From Mercenaria mercenaria (Eukaryota > Mollusca > Bivalvia > Venerida > Veneridae), in NCBI RefSeq assembly GCF_021730395.1, contig NC_069371.1, positions 67,920,001-67,984,000 on the forward strand: a DNA stretch of 64,000 bases, read 5' to 3'. The position numbers were made by a program, and so were the translations under genes. Below the pieces are notes generated by a model, which was not told the origin of the DNA, searched no databases, and saw only the letters and a program-made list of their open reading frames with translations. The first letter of the stretch is position 1, and the number at the start of each line of letters is the position of its first letter. Positions 10,201 through 22,211 of this stretch are shown piece by piece.

Positions 10201-13154
10201 TATTACTGCAGTTTTGAATCCACTTTTCGTAAAGGTTAGTGTTAATTAATAAGTAATTATCAAATTAATTTAGTCTAGCGCGGCACTGCCGCGCGACTAA
10301 TTCAATTTGGTAAATGAGTACTAATAAACTGTAACCTGCAAAGTGTTTGAAATTATTTTTTGTAATAATGACTAGATTCTTTACACATAAATCACTAACG
10401 CATCATTCATATAATCGTTACGTGGCACAACTCAGTGTTTGATCCATTTCCGGCATCTCAGAGACTTGCTCGGACTTTACCTCGGGAACTTTATCATCAT
10501 TCACAGAAGAAACAGCTGCTGTCGGCGCGGTTGTTGGTAATTTCTGTTTATTTTAATATCCGGCTCCAAGTCACCGCTGATATCAGTCAAAATTAAGCAG
10601 ATTGAAGCTAATATCCAAATATTTTTCTTTTGCACTAATAATTATTGCAGTAATCGCTACAAATCAAAATGAAAATGACCTGGCTCCTAATGTTTACAAC
10701 AGTTGTTCTACACGTATAACTAACCTACGTCTTGGAGATAGATGAGCGGACTCGTTTTTGACACTTTGATTGTACAGTTTTCATATTGTAATGTCATATA
10801 TTAGATGGAAGCAAGTCGAAAGATTTCCTGCGGCCAGAAGTTATACAGACCAGAATTTCTTTATAGTAACTTATGGGTGAATAACGTACTTGTTTTATGT
10901 TTTTTATTATTCCATTACGCTTTAATGGAAGAAATATTACTCCATTCTACATGATTTACAAGTAGATATGAACTATGTATTTCTTAATTCTGAAAGTTAT
11001 TGTTTTGAGGAAAAATAACTATATTTCCCTTTCATGTATAACATAACTTTTAAATAGCTCAGCTGGTCGCATTCCTTGACTATTGAAATACTTTACTAGC
11101 TTTCATAAATGTGATTCATGCCTTCACATGGACTTGCTTGACATAGCCATAATGATCCAGGAAATTAAAGAGCAATTAACATAAAAACCCTTATGCACAA
11201 CATGGTAGCAATATTAATCATTGCTGAAAGATTGAATAAATTATATGAAATAATGAATGAGGAATTCCGGTCACAAACATTTCTCTATATATCATAAAGA
11301 GTGCTAGCTATATTGCAAAAACGGCGTTCCATAAATGCGATAAGCCTATCGCATATCGGTAAAAAGTCACGTGAAATCACCCAGTCCCCATGTGCTATAC
11401 TACTTTTTGCATTCCAATATACCTGCGGCCTTCAGGTAATGAGGCATACATTAGGCTATGATAGAATTACGAAAAAGAGATCGTCGATATATCAGAGTTT
11501 CATTAACATTGAGACAATAATGTTGATTATTACATACACGTTTCTATTCCCCGTTAAGTTACTCTGGTCCCGGACGTCAATATTGTTCTATATACTGACG
11601 CCTGAATTAAATATCGGGTGCGTGACGTAATTCAGTGTCTGTTCTTGCATTATTTTTATCTAGTATTGTCAATCTTATTCAGGCTATTGAACAAATTTAT
11701 GATATTTACATTATATTTGTACACCCAGTGTAGATGTGTATGTAATAAAAAGATTATTATCTTTGCATCGGGAAATATTCACTCTTCTTCAGCGGAGGAA
11801 TATTGCGCTCCTAATGTTGCGCAATATTTCCGCTGAGAACTCGTGCATATTTCCCAATACAAAGCTAATAACCTATAATTATCTTTTATTTTACCACAAA
11901 CTGCACAATCATGTTATGATTTGATCCTTTCTGATTGCATGAACCCAGTTTTAGTAATAAAGTCTAATTAGTAATTTCAGCACTGAATAAACAGAACGAA
12001 CTAAATGTGGTAACTGGAGGAAAACACATTTACCTATCTTACGCTACTTACCGAAATGCATGTCAACAATAAGCTGATGTCTATACAATTCAATAGCTTC
12101 TTAAAGCGACTTTCGTTTATCCTGTTTAGATTATTCAAGATGCACCATCGCGAGCCAAAAACAATTCATTTCATCTTGGTGGGGATGCCAACATGATTTT
12201 TTATTAATTGCGCACAATCCATCGGAAAACCGCGGAACATTTCATTTCATTTTGGCTATCCCGCCACTACGAGTTTTCTGGATTGCACGCGCTGCGGCAT
12301 GAATCAGAATGTCGCGTTTTATGTTTCGTTACAAGTGTCGTTTTTAAATTTTTTTTGTCGGACTGGAGCGCATGCCAGGACAACACAACGAAGTGTGTTT
12401 TATAAACTACATGCACGCCGACTCGACATAATGTATTGTCCTAAATAATATACCATAATATGTTGCCAGTACAGTAACTAGTCTATTTCACAATGTAGCG
12501 GCAATATTTATTGACAATCTGCGCCGCCACCAATGGCGGAAAAATCGATAATATGGGTCAGTGGTTTGCTTTTTGAGGTACTGTGAAGTGCTCAAAGCAA
12601 TTTTTTTTTTCGTTTCACCTTTTCGCCATTAAATCATCATTATGTATGCAATCATGTCTTTGACGCACCTTGATTACGCCGATTTCTAATAAGCGTTGCT
12701 TGTGATTCTGTGGAGCTTTAGCTTTGTAGACTTCGTTCTACAATAGATAGCTATAGAGTTTTATGTGATTTTAATTATTAGTAGCAAACGATTATTCTAT
12801 AATGTTTATACTGAAATTCTGACTGATTCGCCGTCATATTAATCACTTGTCGTTTCAGATCAAGAGGGAAACCGGAAGTTATCACTGCGGTTCAACTGTA
12901 GCAAGTACAATCCCAATGAAATTATGGTGAAAACATTGGACAACTGTCTCTGTGTCCATGCAAAACATGAAGAGGAGACCGAACACGGGAAAAGTCACAG
13001 GGAATTCAGTAGAGAATACGTCCTACCAGACAACGTCGATCCAAACCATCTGAAATCGCATTTATCGAAAGATGGCGTTCTCCAGATCGAGGCTCCTGCG
13101 CCACCAAGTGTTGAAGCTCCAAAAGAGCACGTGATCCCTATTGAGCAATTATAA
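7068..13154 (+). CDS. Small heat-shock protein (alpha-crystallin family), two exons, 175 aa
   Basis: This is an ATP-independent chaperone that should bind unfolding proteins and form oligomers in the cytosol. Exon 1 (7068-7299) encodes residues 1-77, a charged and aromatic N-terminal region rich in F, W, R and D. Exon 2 (12859-13154) encodes residues 78-175. The split codon G|AT makes D78. The alpha-crystallin domain spans about 82-156, and FSREYVLP at 127-134 holds the conserved arginine (R129, matching human CRYAB R120). The late domain motif is KDGVLQIEAP at 148-157, and the C-terminal I-P-I motif (170-172) docks neighbouring subunits. The 175-residue length is usual for animal sHSPs. The donor AG|GTTGGT and acceptor TTTCAG are good. 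The gene looks intact. Its 5.6-kb intron is full of repeats. Confidence 0.92.
7425..7697 (-). mobile_element. tRNA-derived SINE (possibly RUDI/V-SINE type) in sHSP intron
   Basis: Read on the minus strand, it has an A-box-like TGGCCGGTTGGTTAAAGG and a B-box GGTTCGAGCC. A conserved body follows (GGGGCACCTTGGGTCTTCC, then GTCGCCATAGGACCTA), ending GTCGGTGCGACGTTAAATCC. This is a widespread bivalve SINE type. The RUDI/V-SINE name is from memory. Confidence 0.75.
8132..9807. repeat. Foldback element, 408-bp inverted arms, in sHSP intron
   Basis: The arm at 8132-8539 is mirrored by 9400-9807, with a single constant coordinate sum throughout, so there is no net indel. Shared words include GCTATAAAAATAAATAGATT, GCGCTTTCTCCACGCGCC and CATGCTCGCCGATGTTTG. 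The arms differ at very few positions. The 860-bp spacer has no transposase ORF. Young age is inferred from arm identity. Confidence 0.85.
10257..10314. repeat. Small GC-centred hairpin in sHSP intron
   Basis: AAATTAATTTAGTC and GACTAATTCAATTT flank a GCGCGGCACTGCCGCGC core. The function is unknown. Confidence 0.5.
10418..10552 (-). other. Coding-like 45-codon remnant, unrecognised
   Basis: An open stretch on the minus strand reads like a protein C-terminus rich in T, S, E, V and P (for example KVPEVKSEQVSEMPEMDQ), followed by TAA. GC is higher than in the surroundings. It is bounded upstream by a stop, lacks a good acceptor and has no neighbouring exons. It may be an exon fragment captured in the sHSP intron, or chance. 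Confidence 0.2.
11536..11876. repeat. Single arm of foldback family X, sHSP intron
   Basis: It matches the 979-1315 arm with words such as TATCGGGTGCGTGACGTAAT, ATTGTCAATCTTATTCAGGC and CTTTGCATCGGGAAATAT. It lacks the inverted partner. Confidence 0.65.
11877..12858. other. sHSP intron remainder
   Basis: No repeat or exon was recognised. The part at 12120-12420 is richer in GC than its surroundings but shows no conserved reading frame. Confidence 0.3.
12859..13154 (+). CDS. sHSP exon 2 (alpha-crystallin domain and C-terminal tail)
   Basis: The exon follows CGTTTCAG. It contributes two bases to codon 78, then 97 codons and TAA at 13152-13154. It contains the whole beta-sandwich domain and the VIPIEQL tail. 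Confidence 0.9.
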
Positions 13155-13458
13155 ACTGACCGTTTAACTCTGGTGACATAAATGTCCTTGGTCCAGTACT
13201 AAAAACTGTAAATTCGTTCTCGGGATAATCTTTGTAAGGATATCAATATTCAGAGTTATATTTTGAATCTTTCACATAAGTTTAATTTCAGAGACAAATT
13301 AAACGGAAAGACAAAGAAAATTCCATTGTATATAGAGTTTGTTTAAAGGAATTGCTGGAAGTCTGATCAACCTACGGACTTTACATCTGTAACAACATGT
13401 GTTCTGTAAAAGTTATATTTTAAAAGTTGTTTACTGAAAATTAAAATGTTGTTTATCA

Positions 13459-13464
13459 AATAAA
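13459..13464 (+). terminator. sHSP polyadenylation signal
   Basis: AATAAA lies 305 bp after the stop codon, at the end of an AT-rich 3' UTR-like stretch. It is the last such signal before the repeat cassette that begins at 13484. Confidence 0.55.
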
Positions 13465-13483
13465 CGAGCAATTACAAGGTTTT

Positions 13484-14445
13484 AGCTCGACTATTCGAAA
13501 AATAGTCTAGCTATTCTACTCACCCTGGCGTCGGCGTCGGCGTCACACCTTGGTTAAGTTTTTGCATGCAAGTACATACAGCCACCAATTAAAGGCATAT
13601 AGCTTTGAAACTTATTTTTTCTTTTTCTAGGTCAATTACCAACATCACTGGGTCAAGTCTCATAACTCTGACATGTATTTTGTGCAAATTATGCCCCCTT
13701 TTAGACTTAGAAAATTTTGGTTCAAGTTTTACATGCAAGTTACAATCCCAAAACTAATGCAGATATTGATTTAAAACTTCACATGTGTCTTCGGGGTTAT
13801 AAAACTAGTTGATAGCATCAAGTCCCATAACTCTGACTTTCATTTTTGCCAAATTATGCCCCCTTTTGGACTTAGCAAATTCTGGTTAAAGTTTTGCGTG
13901 CAAGTACATATAGCTATTACTAAAAGGCATATAGATTTGAAACTTATTTTTTCTTTTTCTAGATCAATTACTAACCTCACTGGATCAAGTCCCATAACTC
14001 TAACATGTATTTTGAGCAAATTATTCCCCTTTTGTGGACTTAAAAAATCCTGGTTAAAGTTTTGTGTGCAAGTGCATACAGCAATTACTAAAAGCATATA
14101 GATTTGAAACTTATTTTTTCTTTTTCTAGATCAATTACCAACCTCACTGGGTCAAGTCCCATAACTCTGGCATGTATTTTGGGCAAATTATGCTCCCTTT
14201 TGGACTTTGAAAATTCTGGTTAAAGTTTTACATGCGAGTTTCTATCTCCAAAACTAATGCAGATATTGAATTGAAGCTTCACATGTGCCTTCAGAGTTTT
14301 AAAACTAGCTGATAGCAGCAAGTCCCATAACTGATATGCATTTTGGTCAAATTATTCCCCCTTTTGAACTTAAAACTCTTTTGATATTTAACCTTTTTGG
14401 GTAATATTTTCCTGCTTCTGGGACAATATTTCGAATAGTCGAGCT
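13484..14445. repeat. Tandem-repeat cassette E1 with AGCTCGACTATTCGAAA ends
   Basis: The left end AGCTCGACTATTCGAAA and the right end TTTCGAATAGTCGAGCT are inverted copies. Inside are about five diverged units of about 165 bp, each with CAAGTCCCATAACTCTG and a GCAAATTATGCCCCCTTTT word (near 13657, 13819, 13986, 14152 and 14317). It is a common bivalve cassette type and non-coding. Confidence 0.75.
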
Positions 14446-15542
14446 TGGCTGTCTTACGGACAGCTCTTGTTTAATGTTGCAGTCTGTCTGTGTGGTGTTT
14501 AGCTTATAAAGGACAAAAAGACGACCCTTAAAAGAACTTGAATATCGTTATTGTAGAACTCTACTTTTGGTAAACTTTTAATCGTAAAATTCATGTATCT
14601 AATAGCACATAATAAGCATTGTTATACCTCATGTAAAACACCTAATTCAAAGTCCCTAAATATAGTAATTTTAATGTGATTGTCGCGTTTTCGAATAAGC
14701 CCAGGGTGATAATTTTTATAACACCTTGGTGTCCTTTGCGCATCGCACTCAAGTTCCAGTTGATTGCATTTGCATTGCCAGTTAGACGCTGATATGCAAA
14801 CAGTTGTTTGTTGCAGAATAGTTGTTATTAATATTTTTCTTGTTTTGGTTGCTTCGGTAAAACAAAATAAATAACACATACCGGGTATGTCAGTGAGGGT
14901 GTTATGGATATTGTCACTCGGGGGTTAATACATTTTTCCGGTTGATAATTACAATAACATCTTCATTGACGTGTTATTTATATAATATTGTAAGGTCGTT
15001 ATTGGCATGTACGTCCTTTAAGCTCAAAATGAACTAAAATAAGTTTGTTTTATTATCAACGAATGATGAATTAATGTCTTTATTTGTTCAAGTTATGGCC
15101 CTTTGGGTGGAGTTTCCGAACATGTATAGGTCATAAACCAGGATAGTAACTCAGAGTTATTGATGATTTTTCACATGTCGAAATTACGTTCTGACATTCT
15201 AGTGTGAACATGTGACAACTTCATAGCGTAAAATATCAAATATACAAAATTTGGTTAAAACCGTTTAAACGGAATACAAACGTCGGCGTGCTATAGATCC
15301 GGCAACTTCCTGATGAGTCCTATTCTGATAGGATTTTTTTCTTCTGTGATAGGGACCGTTAACGATCATTGTAATTAAAAATAGGAAACCGGTTTCCGCT
15401 CAAATAGCTCTAGCTGGAATGAGATAGTTGGATAATTAGTCGGCCAAGTTCGAAAGTTTCTCTGTGGTTCACTGGTCTATAGCGTTGGGCTGAAGAGATC
15501 TTTTGTGCTGTGGAACACATGGATCGTAGCCTAACCTTTTTC
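14446..15542. other. Intergenic, nothing recognised
   Basis: AT-rich sequence without a supported gene. Weak open frames on both strands are short and unconserved. Confidence 0.3.
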
Positions 15543-15984
15543 ACCCTATTACCTGATGTCCACCACGCCGAGGGACGCGGCTGCCACAGAGGTAGAAAAT
15601 CAGTAACGGTGAGTAGTGGTGTTAGTTTTTTGAGCTGTATTTTTTCATTTCGACTTTACATGAAGATATTCTGGTGTAGGCATACGTGTAAATGCCTAAA
15701 CATATTATATGATTAATCCTCGTCGCAAACTTTGCGAAATAAAGAAGTATTCAGCTGTTTAAATTGGACGTTTATTAAAATTGATGCGAAAATCATATTC
15801 AACGGCCCAATTCGAAGTGTTAACAAAATAATTTGATCGGATTTACCTCACACGTCAAACGATCAATCATCTTGGGATAATCCTGGCAAGTTTCAAGTTT
15901 GTCCGTACGTCTACACCGACGTTCTGACCCTCCAAAGGGACCCGGGTATAATCACGTATGATAAACTTTACCGCAGAGGGCATT
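15543..15984 (+). repeat. 442-bp dispersed repeat, copy 1
   Basis: It is nearly identical to 22212-22653 in the same orientation, from ACCCTATTACC to CCGCAGAGGGCATT. Marker words are GAGTAGTGGTGTTAGTTTTT and CGTCTACACCGACGTTCTGA. There is no ORF, and the class is unknown. Confidence 0.8.
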
Positions 15985-17796
15985 AGGTTTATGATAGTAT
16001 ACACTTAATACATGCATAGCTAAACACAGTATAAATGATTGTGTACAACCACTAAAATATCTGGAAATTTTTTTTTAACATCAACTGTGTCTGTATGACA
16101 TTTCGTTATGTATTTAGCACTGTATACACAGTACAAGAGGATTTTCAATACTGTATAGCGGGATATATTCACAGTGCCAAACATTCTCGTTTTTTAAGAG
16201 TTTTGAAATCACGTGTCGACCACGAAATACAAACCTTGGTTGTGAACAACAGAAAGGAAGGTCACTCTTACTAGACAAGCAAATAATAAGAAACAGCGAA
16301 TAAGTCTGTTGATGTCATCTGAATAGAGACGCATATAGCGTATAATGATATAATAATGATTCAAGACTTGTGCGAAATTTAGTTCTGTAATGCATTGAAA
16401 TTATTTAAAATCTCACCACGGTTTTATTGATACTCATTCAGGCATCGAAACAAATGTTAAATAGCTTCTTATGACGTACTCATACAAATCCCCGTGTTTA
16501 TACTTAATTGAGCAATTACAATGAAAACCAAAAGAAATACAAATATCTCACCGTAGTGACTGTAGTTATCTAATTTATTTACCTATGTGTGTTCAAATGT
16601 TTGCATTTGATAAGATAATGAAAATACCAAGATATATTGACTTGTACTAGTATACATATTCATTTTATTTCAATAAAATCAACAGTTCATCTGTGAGAAT
16701 TTTTTGTATTTGTCAGGGGAAGTAACAAAGTAAGAATGAGTTACGTTTGTAGAGTGGTCTCCCTTGGTGAAATGTATATATTCGCGGTATCAAAAACTCA
16801 CGTTGTTTAGATTTCACGCTGTCAATGTTGATCGCAAATATAGCGAAAATTAAACCTCCGCGAATATAACCCACTATACAGTAATTAAGGACACGTCACG
16901 GCTGAAATAATTTAGCATTATTGCAATACACAATCGGTATTAAAATTGTGTTTCCAATATATGTGCTCATTAGATAAGTCCTCAATATATCAATGTGAAA
17001 ATAAGGGATGTGTTTTGTATGATTGCAACACTGTGAGTTGCTCTAAATTGTGACAAATGACTGAAACAATAGGAAATCGTACGTGACTTGGATAGATAAA
17101 AAGACAGTGAGGTAACAATATATTCTTTTATTGTTTTTATTCACGCGTCGTAAGCTACAATATAGAATACCCATTTTTAAGAAAATCAAACTGGAAGTTA
17201 GAAATAACAGAAAATATTTAATTAGGTCTTGAGTCATCATACACCTGTCAAAATTTGTCATTAGTTTTCAGGAGCTGTCAAAATTATTTTTATCTCTCGA
17301 TTCTGCAAATGCATTGTTTTTGTAAGTATCTTGGTCAGATATTGTAGTGTCACTGTGTAACTTACTTTACATTCCACATATAAATATTTGTGCTTGAAAT
17401 TGCTTTGTTGAGCTCATCGAAGTCACGTATGAATTTCTATTGTTTTAGTTTATTGTCTGTTATAAAGGTACCAAACCTCAATATATTAAGATATAAGAAT
17501 TGTTCCTTTCTGGTAGACAAAGGAAACTATTTGGTTGAATCATTACATAATGGTTTTTGGAAAGAACTGAATATTCTTTGGTAATTAGTTATTCACCAGA
17601 AATTCAAAACGTGACATCACCTTAAAAGATAAATACTTCCTGAAAGATGTTTCTATAGAAATTGATATCTTTGCATTTGTGTATATGAATGAATGTGTGA
17701 ATAATCTTTGAAAAATACCTATGAAAAATAAAGTATGCAGTAATAAAAAAAAAGATTTCTGTTCTTGTTTAATAACAGCAAAAGTTTGTAAGGGTT
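15985..17796. other. Intergenic, nothing recognised
   Basis: AT-rich sequence. A short TATTCGCGG...CCGCGAATATA inverted pair lies at about 16780-16865 and may be a decayed MITE. No exon is supported. Confidence 0.3.
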
Positions 17797-19095
17797 TAGC
17801 TCACCTGAGCACAAAGTGCACAAGGTGAGCTAATTGATCGATCATCGCCATGCGGTGTGCGTCGTCTTTCAACATTTGCCTTGTTAACACTCTAGAGGCC
17901 ACAGTTGTGACCCAATCTTTATGAAACTTAGTAAGAATGTTTGTTTTGATGGTCAAGTTTGAAACTGTGTCATGTGGGGTCAAAAACTAGGTCAGTAGAC
18001 CAGATCAAAGGAAAAATCTTGTTAACACTCTAGAGCCACAGTTGAAGTTTGAAGCTCATGAGAATTGGTTAGAATGTTTGTCTTGATGACCTTTAGGTCA
18101 AGTTAAAATCTGGGTCATGTGGAGTCAAAAACTAGGTCACCCAGTCAAATCAAAGAAAAAGCTTGTTAACACTCTATAGTCCACATTTATGACCCTATCT
18201 TCATGAAACTTGGTCAGAATGTTTATCTTGATCTTTAGGCCAGGTTCGAAACTTGGTCATGTGGGGTCAGAAACTAGGTCACCAGGCTAAATCAAAGGAA
18301 AATGTTGTTAACACTAGAGGCCACAGTTTACGTTTGAAGCTCGTGAGAATTGGTTAGAACGTTTGTCTTGATGACCTTTAGGCCAAGTTAAAATCTGGCT
18401 CATGTGGGGTCAAAAACTAGGTCACCTGGTAAAATCAAACGAAAAGCTTGTTAACACTCTAGAGGCCACATTTTTGACCCTATCTTCATGAAACTTGATC
18501 AGAATGTTTATCTTGATGATTCCTAGGCTGAATTCGAAACTGGGTTATGTGGGGTCAAAAACTAGGTCATCTGCTCAAATCAAAGGAAAAGCTTGTTAAC
18601 ACTCTAGAGGCCACATTTATGACCCTATCTTCATGAAACTCGGTAAGCATGTTTATCTTGATGATCCCTTGGCCAAGTTTGAAACTGGGTCCTGTGGGGT
18701 CAAAGACTAGGTCACCCACTCAAATCACAGGAACGTTTATTAACATTACAGAGGCCACATTTATGACCCTATCTTCATGAAAGTTGATCAGAATGTTTAT
18801 CTTGATGATCCCTTGGTCAAGTTCGAATCTGGGTCATGTGGGGTCAAAAACTAGGTCACGTGCTCATATCACATGACAAGCTTCTTTACACTATAGAAGC
18901 CACATTTATGATCCTATCTTCATTAAACTTGGTCAGAATGTTTATCTTGGTGATCTCTAAGCCATGTGTCGAATCCGGGTCATGTGGGGTCAAAACTATG
19001 TCACCCGGCCAAATCAAAGGAAAAGCCTATGAACACTAGAGGCGTAGGCCCAGTTACTCATGTGAGCGGTCCAGTGTCATTGTGACCCTCTTGTT
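17797..19095 (+). repeat. Tandem-repeat cassette E2, about 143-bp units
   Basis: It begins TAGCTCACCTGAGCACAAAG and ends GTTACTCATGTGAGCGGTCC followed by GTGACCCTCTTGTT. Inside are about eight units of about 143 bp, each with TTGTTAACACTCTAGAGGCC, TATCTTCATGAAACTTGGTC and GTGGGGTCAAAAACTAGGTC variants. Cassettes of this type are abundant in bivalve genomes. It is non-coding. Confidence 0.8.
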
Positions 19096-19914
19096 ATTTC
19101 TATAAATAATGGTCAGTTTTGACACTTGTATGACCATTCCTGAAAGGATTCACTGGACTGAGTTACTCGAAACTTTACCTACTGGATAAACTCTCCAGTA
19201 GATGAGTCTTTTCTTCTTTGCATCATACATTAAAGTGTTAATAACAGATTGAATGTCATATCTACCAAATTCAATGATGCTTTTAGTGTTAAAATAGAGT
19301 TTAACAGGAGCAGTTTATAAAATAATATGCTTCCTATGGTTGCATGTTGATAGGCAAGTGGTTGTTTATTTTTATGTCTTAATGACCTCAGAAACAGCAG
19401 GGGTCATTTACCAGTACATTTACAGGCAATCGTCCTATGACGATTGAAGGTCAAAGGTCAAACAGTAGATTAGAAATGGTTCAAACCATTTACAGTTTCG
19501 AGGTCATTTGACCTTTGAGGTACTGAGCCCAGATACTAGGGAGTCGTCTCCTGGCCACATACACTCGTGGTTTAAGATCTGACAGGAGTCTGAACAGAAA
19601 TGCTTCAGCGATTTCAGTTTCAAGGTCACCTTGACTTTAGAAACACTGAAAATCTCAATAGGGTCATCTGCAGACCTGTGTGATCCAAGTGAAGTTGGTT
19701 CATATGGTCTAATGTTTTAACTTTACTGGCCAGAAACAAATTTCATTCATATGGTCGATGTAACATACTAGTATACCTCTAAAAGGCGTGCAATCCGATA
19801 TATACGAGGCCTGCCCAGTCTTTAAGTATTGATTGGAAACCGTTTCCAGTCGCGAGGTCAATTTAATAGACATTTTTCTTTCATCTTTAAGTTTTGCTGT
19901 CACATTATAAAAAA
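19096..19914. other. Intergenic with AGGTCA-rich repeat relic
   Basis: No gene. The stretch 19380-19700 has several AGGTCA half-sites, including a perfect direct repeat with 1-bp spacing (AGGTCAAAGGTCA) at 19448-19460. It may be a decayed cassette. Confidence 0.4.
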
Positions 19915-20788
19915 ACAAGAGCGCCGCCAAGCGGGGCAAGATACGCCCGAAGGGTTACATCAGAGGATGGGAGCAAAATTTAAAGAACTTGACTGTCAGA
20001 GGATGGGGGCAAAATTTAAAGAACTTGACTGTTGAAGCCGAAAGGACAGGAACAACAAAAAGAAGAAATTCATAAAAAATTTCCAGGTCCAAAAAAAAAA
20101 TTCTTACCAGGTAAAGTAATTTCATAACGTCTAAAAATTGAATGTACCATCCATGTTGTACCACAGAAAAGTGAATAAAAAAGTTTCAAAATAAAGCTAT
20201 TTTTAGTAACAAAAAGGGAAGTAATTCATTAAAAAAATTATTGTAAGAGTCTGCCAATTAAAAGCAAGAGCACTGCAATGCAGAGCAGTATACACAAAGC
20301 AGTTATATATAAGTGTGACCTTGACCTTGAAGCGAGTCATCCAGTACATGCGCTCTGCACGTCGCGAAATCCTTCAAGCAGTTCAAGAGTTAGAGAGCGG
20401 ACACAGCAAAGTCATATATGAGCTTTTGACTCCTAAGTGTGACCTTGACCTTGAAGGTAGTCATCCGAAACAAGCTCTCTGCAGGTCGTCTCAGTGTGGT
20501 GAACGACTGTGCCGAGTTTCTTCTAAATCCTTCAAGCAGTTCAAGAGTTACAGAGCGGACACGAAACACACTGATATGACCTTTGAACCCTAAGTGTGAT
20601 ATTGACCTTGAAGTGAGACATCCAAAACATGCGCTCTGCACATCGTCTGTGTGGTGAACTTTTGTGTCAAGTTTCTTTGAAATCCTTCAAGGGGTTCAAG
20701 AGTTACAGAGCGGACACGAAATTGCTAACGGACGGACGGACAGACGGACGACGGGGTTTATAACATAATACGTCCCTTCGGGCGTATG
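19915..20788 (+). repeat. Tandem-repeat cassette E3 with ATACGCCCGAAGGG ends
   Basis: ATACGCCCGAAGGG near 19941 is mirrored by CCCTTCGGGCGTAT near 20780. Inside are units beginning TGACCTTGACCTTGAAG (20313, 20438 and 20597) and a GACGGACGGACAGACGGACG tract before the right end. A shorter relative in opposite orientation lies at 56795-57035. The open frames in it are repeat-derived. Confidence 0.75.
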
Positions 20789-21185
20789 AAAAACCCTAAA
20801 AGCTACATTGTGGAGAATGCTTTCTAGACAGACGGATCGAGGTGTTCGTTTTCGGATCATTAAGTTTAATCCGTGCTTATATATACATTTATAACAATTT
20901 ACAGTAAAAAGAAAACATTATAAAAAATTAGCGGTCGAGTGTCCACTCAAGAAGTTGAAATGATACTTTTACGATCGCGTATATGTGGTAAATTACTTTT
21001 AGCTCGGATGTAACAATAGATGGCAGTTAGGCACGAATTAAGACATGCATCACCATTCCCCCATTCCACACGCACACTTAAAATAGTTAAGCGTTGTGAT
21101 TTCAATGTAGCATGTATTTGTTAGATCTTGGGCAATGAAACGAGAAATGTGGATGGAAAGTTCGTTAAAATGACATACTACAATT
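20789..21185. other. Intergenic, nothing recognised
   Basis: AT-rich spacer between the cassette and the next MITE. No gene. Confidence 0.3.
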
Positions 21186-21378
21186 GAGCCGCGCCATGAG
21201 AAAACCAACATAGTGCGTTTGCGACCAGAATGGATCCAAACCAGACCGCGCATCCGCGCAGTTTGGTCAGGATCTATGCTGTTCGCTTTCAAAGCCTATT
21301 GCAATTAGAGAAACCGTTAGCGAACAGCATAGATCCTGACCAGACTGCGCAAATATTGGTTTTCTTGTGGTGTAGCTC
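21186..21378. mobile_element. Palindromic MITE, GAGCC ends, copy 1
   Basis: It starts GAGCCGCGCCATGAGAAAAC and ends with a decayed inverted copy. The middle contains CTGTTCGCTTTCAAAGCC and its mirrored GCGAACAG. AATT flanks both sides (21182-21185 and 21379-21382), a likely 4-bp target duplication. It is a common bivalve palindromic element. Confidence 0.75.
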
Positions 21379-22211
21379 AATTATTATCTATCTCTCTAGT
21401 GCATGTACGGTTCAGGGTAGCAACAATTTCATTTCATTCTTCATTTGAATGCGTTTAAAAGAATCTTTTTGATGTGTACTGAAATCTCGAAACTACGATG
21501 ATGGTGAAAATGGAAAATGTGTTTGTTCTTCCATCCTCATACTTTTGTTGTATTCGTAATTAATTTATTTTCTTTATCGTAGTTTCAATGATCCAACTCA
21601 GTGATCTTTTGGCCGTTTTTTTGGCCCGAAATTCGGCCCCATTCCCCTGTCCAAAAAGTTCCTTTTTTCTATATTTCTGAAAAAAAAAATTTATTTACAT
21701 ATCCCAACCAATCCCTTTCTTGATGTACACGATAATGTAAACTGTACCATTTTAAACACGAAACAGTGTGCTTTTAAATCATTTTCTCTCTAAGTGTAAC
21801 ATATAAAATTTATGAAAAATATTGCTTTAATCACGACGCTATTTTCCCCCTCTTTAAGTGGTTACGGCGTAATCCCCTCGGCCTCCTTACGGGCCCGCCA
21901 CCATTCCTCTAAAACAAAAAACACTCCAACTTCTGATAACCGTAGTTTTGCCTTGCAAGCATCGATGTTGCGACTTTCATCATCGGAACACTTTAGCATC
22001 GTGTCCTTTGATAAAAACCACCTATACACGATGTTTGCCGACAATAGGTGTACGCAAGTTATTTTTCTGTTTTCAGTAACAGTGGCTCAAGAACAGTTTA
22101 TAAACTGGAAACCACCTTTTTGATGATCATGTGATAACATCTATATTTAGTAACTTTGACCTTGAACTTGACCCTGTGGCTGTATGATGTATTTTTATCA
22201 GAAAAAAACAC
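21379..22211. other. Intergenic with unconserved open frames
   Basis: Overlapping open frames on both strands at 21812-22123 are somewhat richer in GC than the surroundings. They show no recognisable domain, start context or splice structure, and I did not call a gene. Confidence 0.3.

Noticed and set aside
13840-14101. Paired frames on both strands in cassette E1
   Set aside because: They arise from the tandem units, the same words repeating in each unit.
21812-22123. 103-codon plus frame and 60-codon minus frame
   Set aside because: They overlap on opposite strands without splice context, domain or neighbours. Evidence is too weak for a gene.
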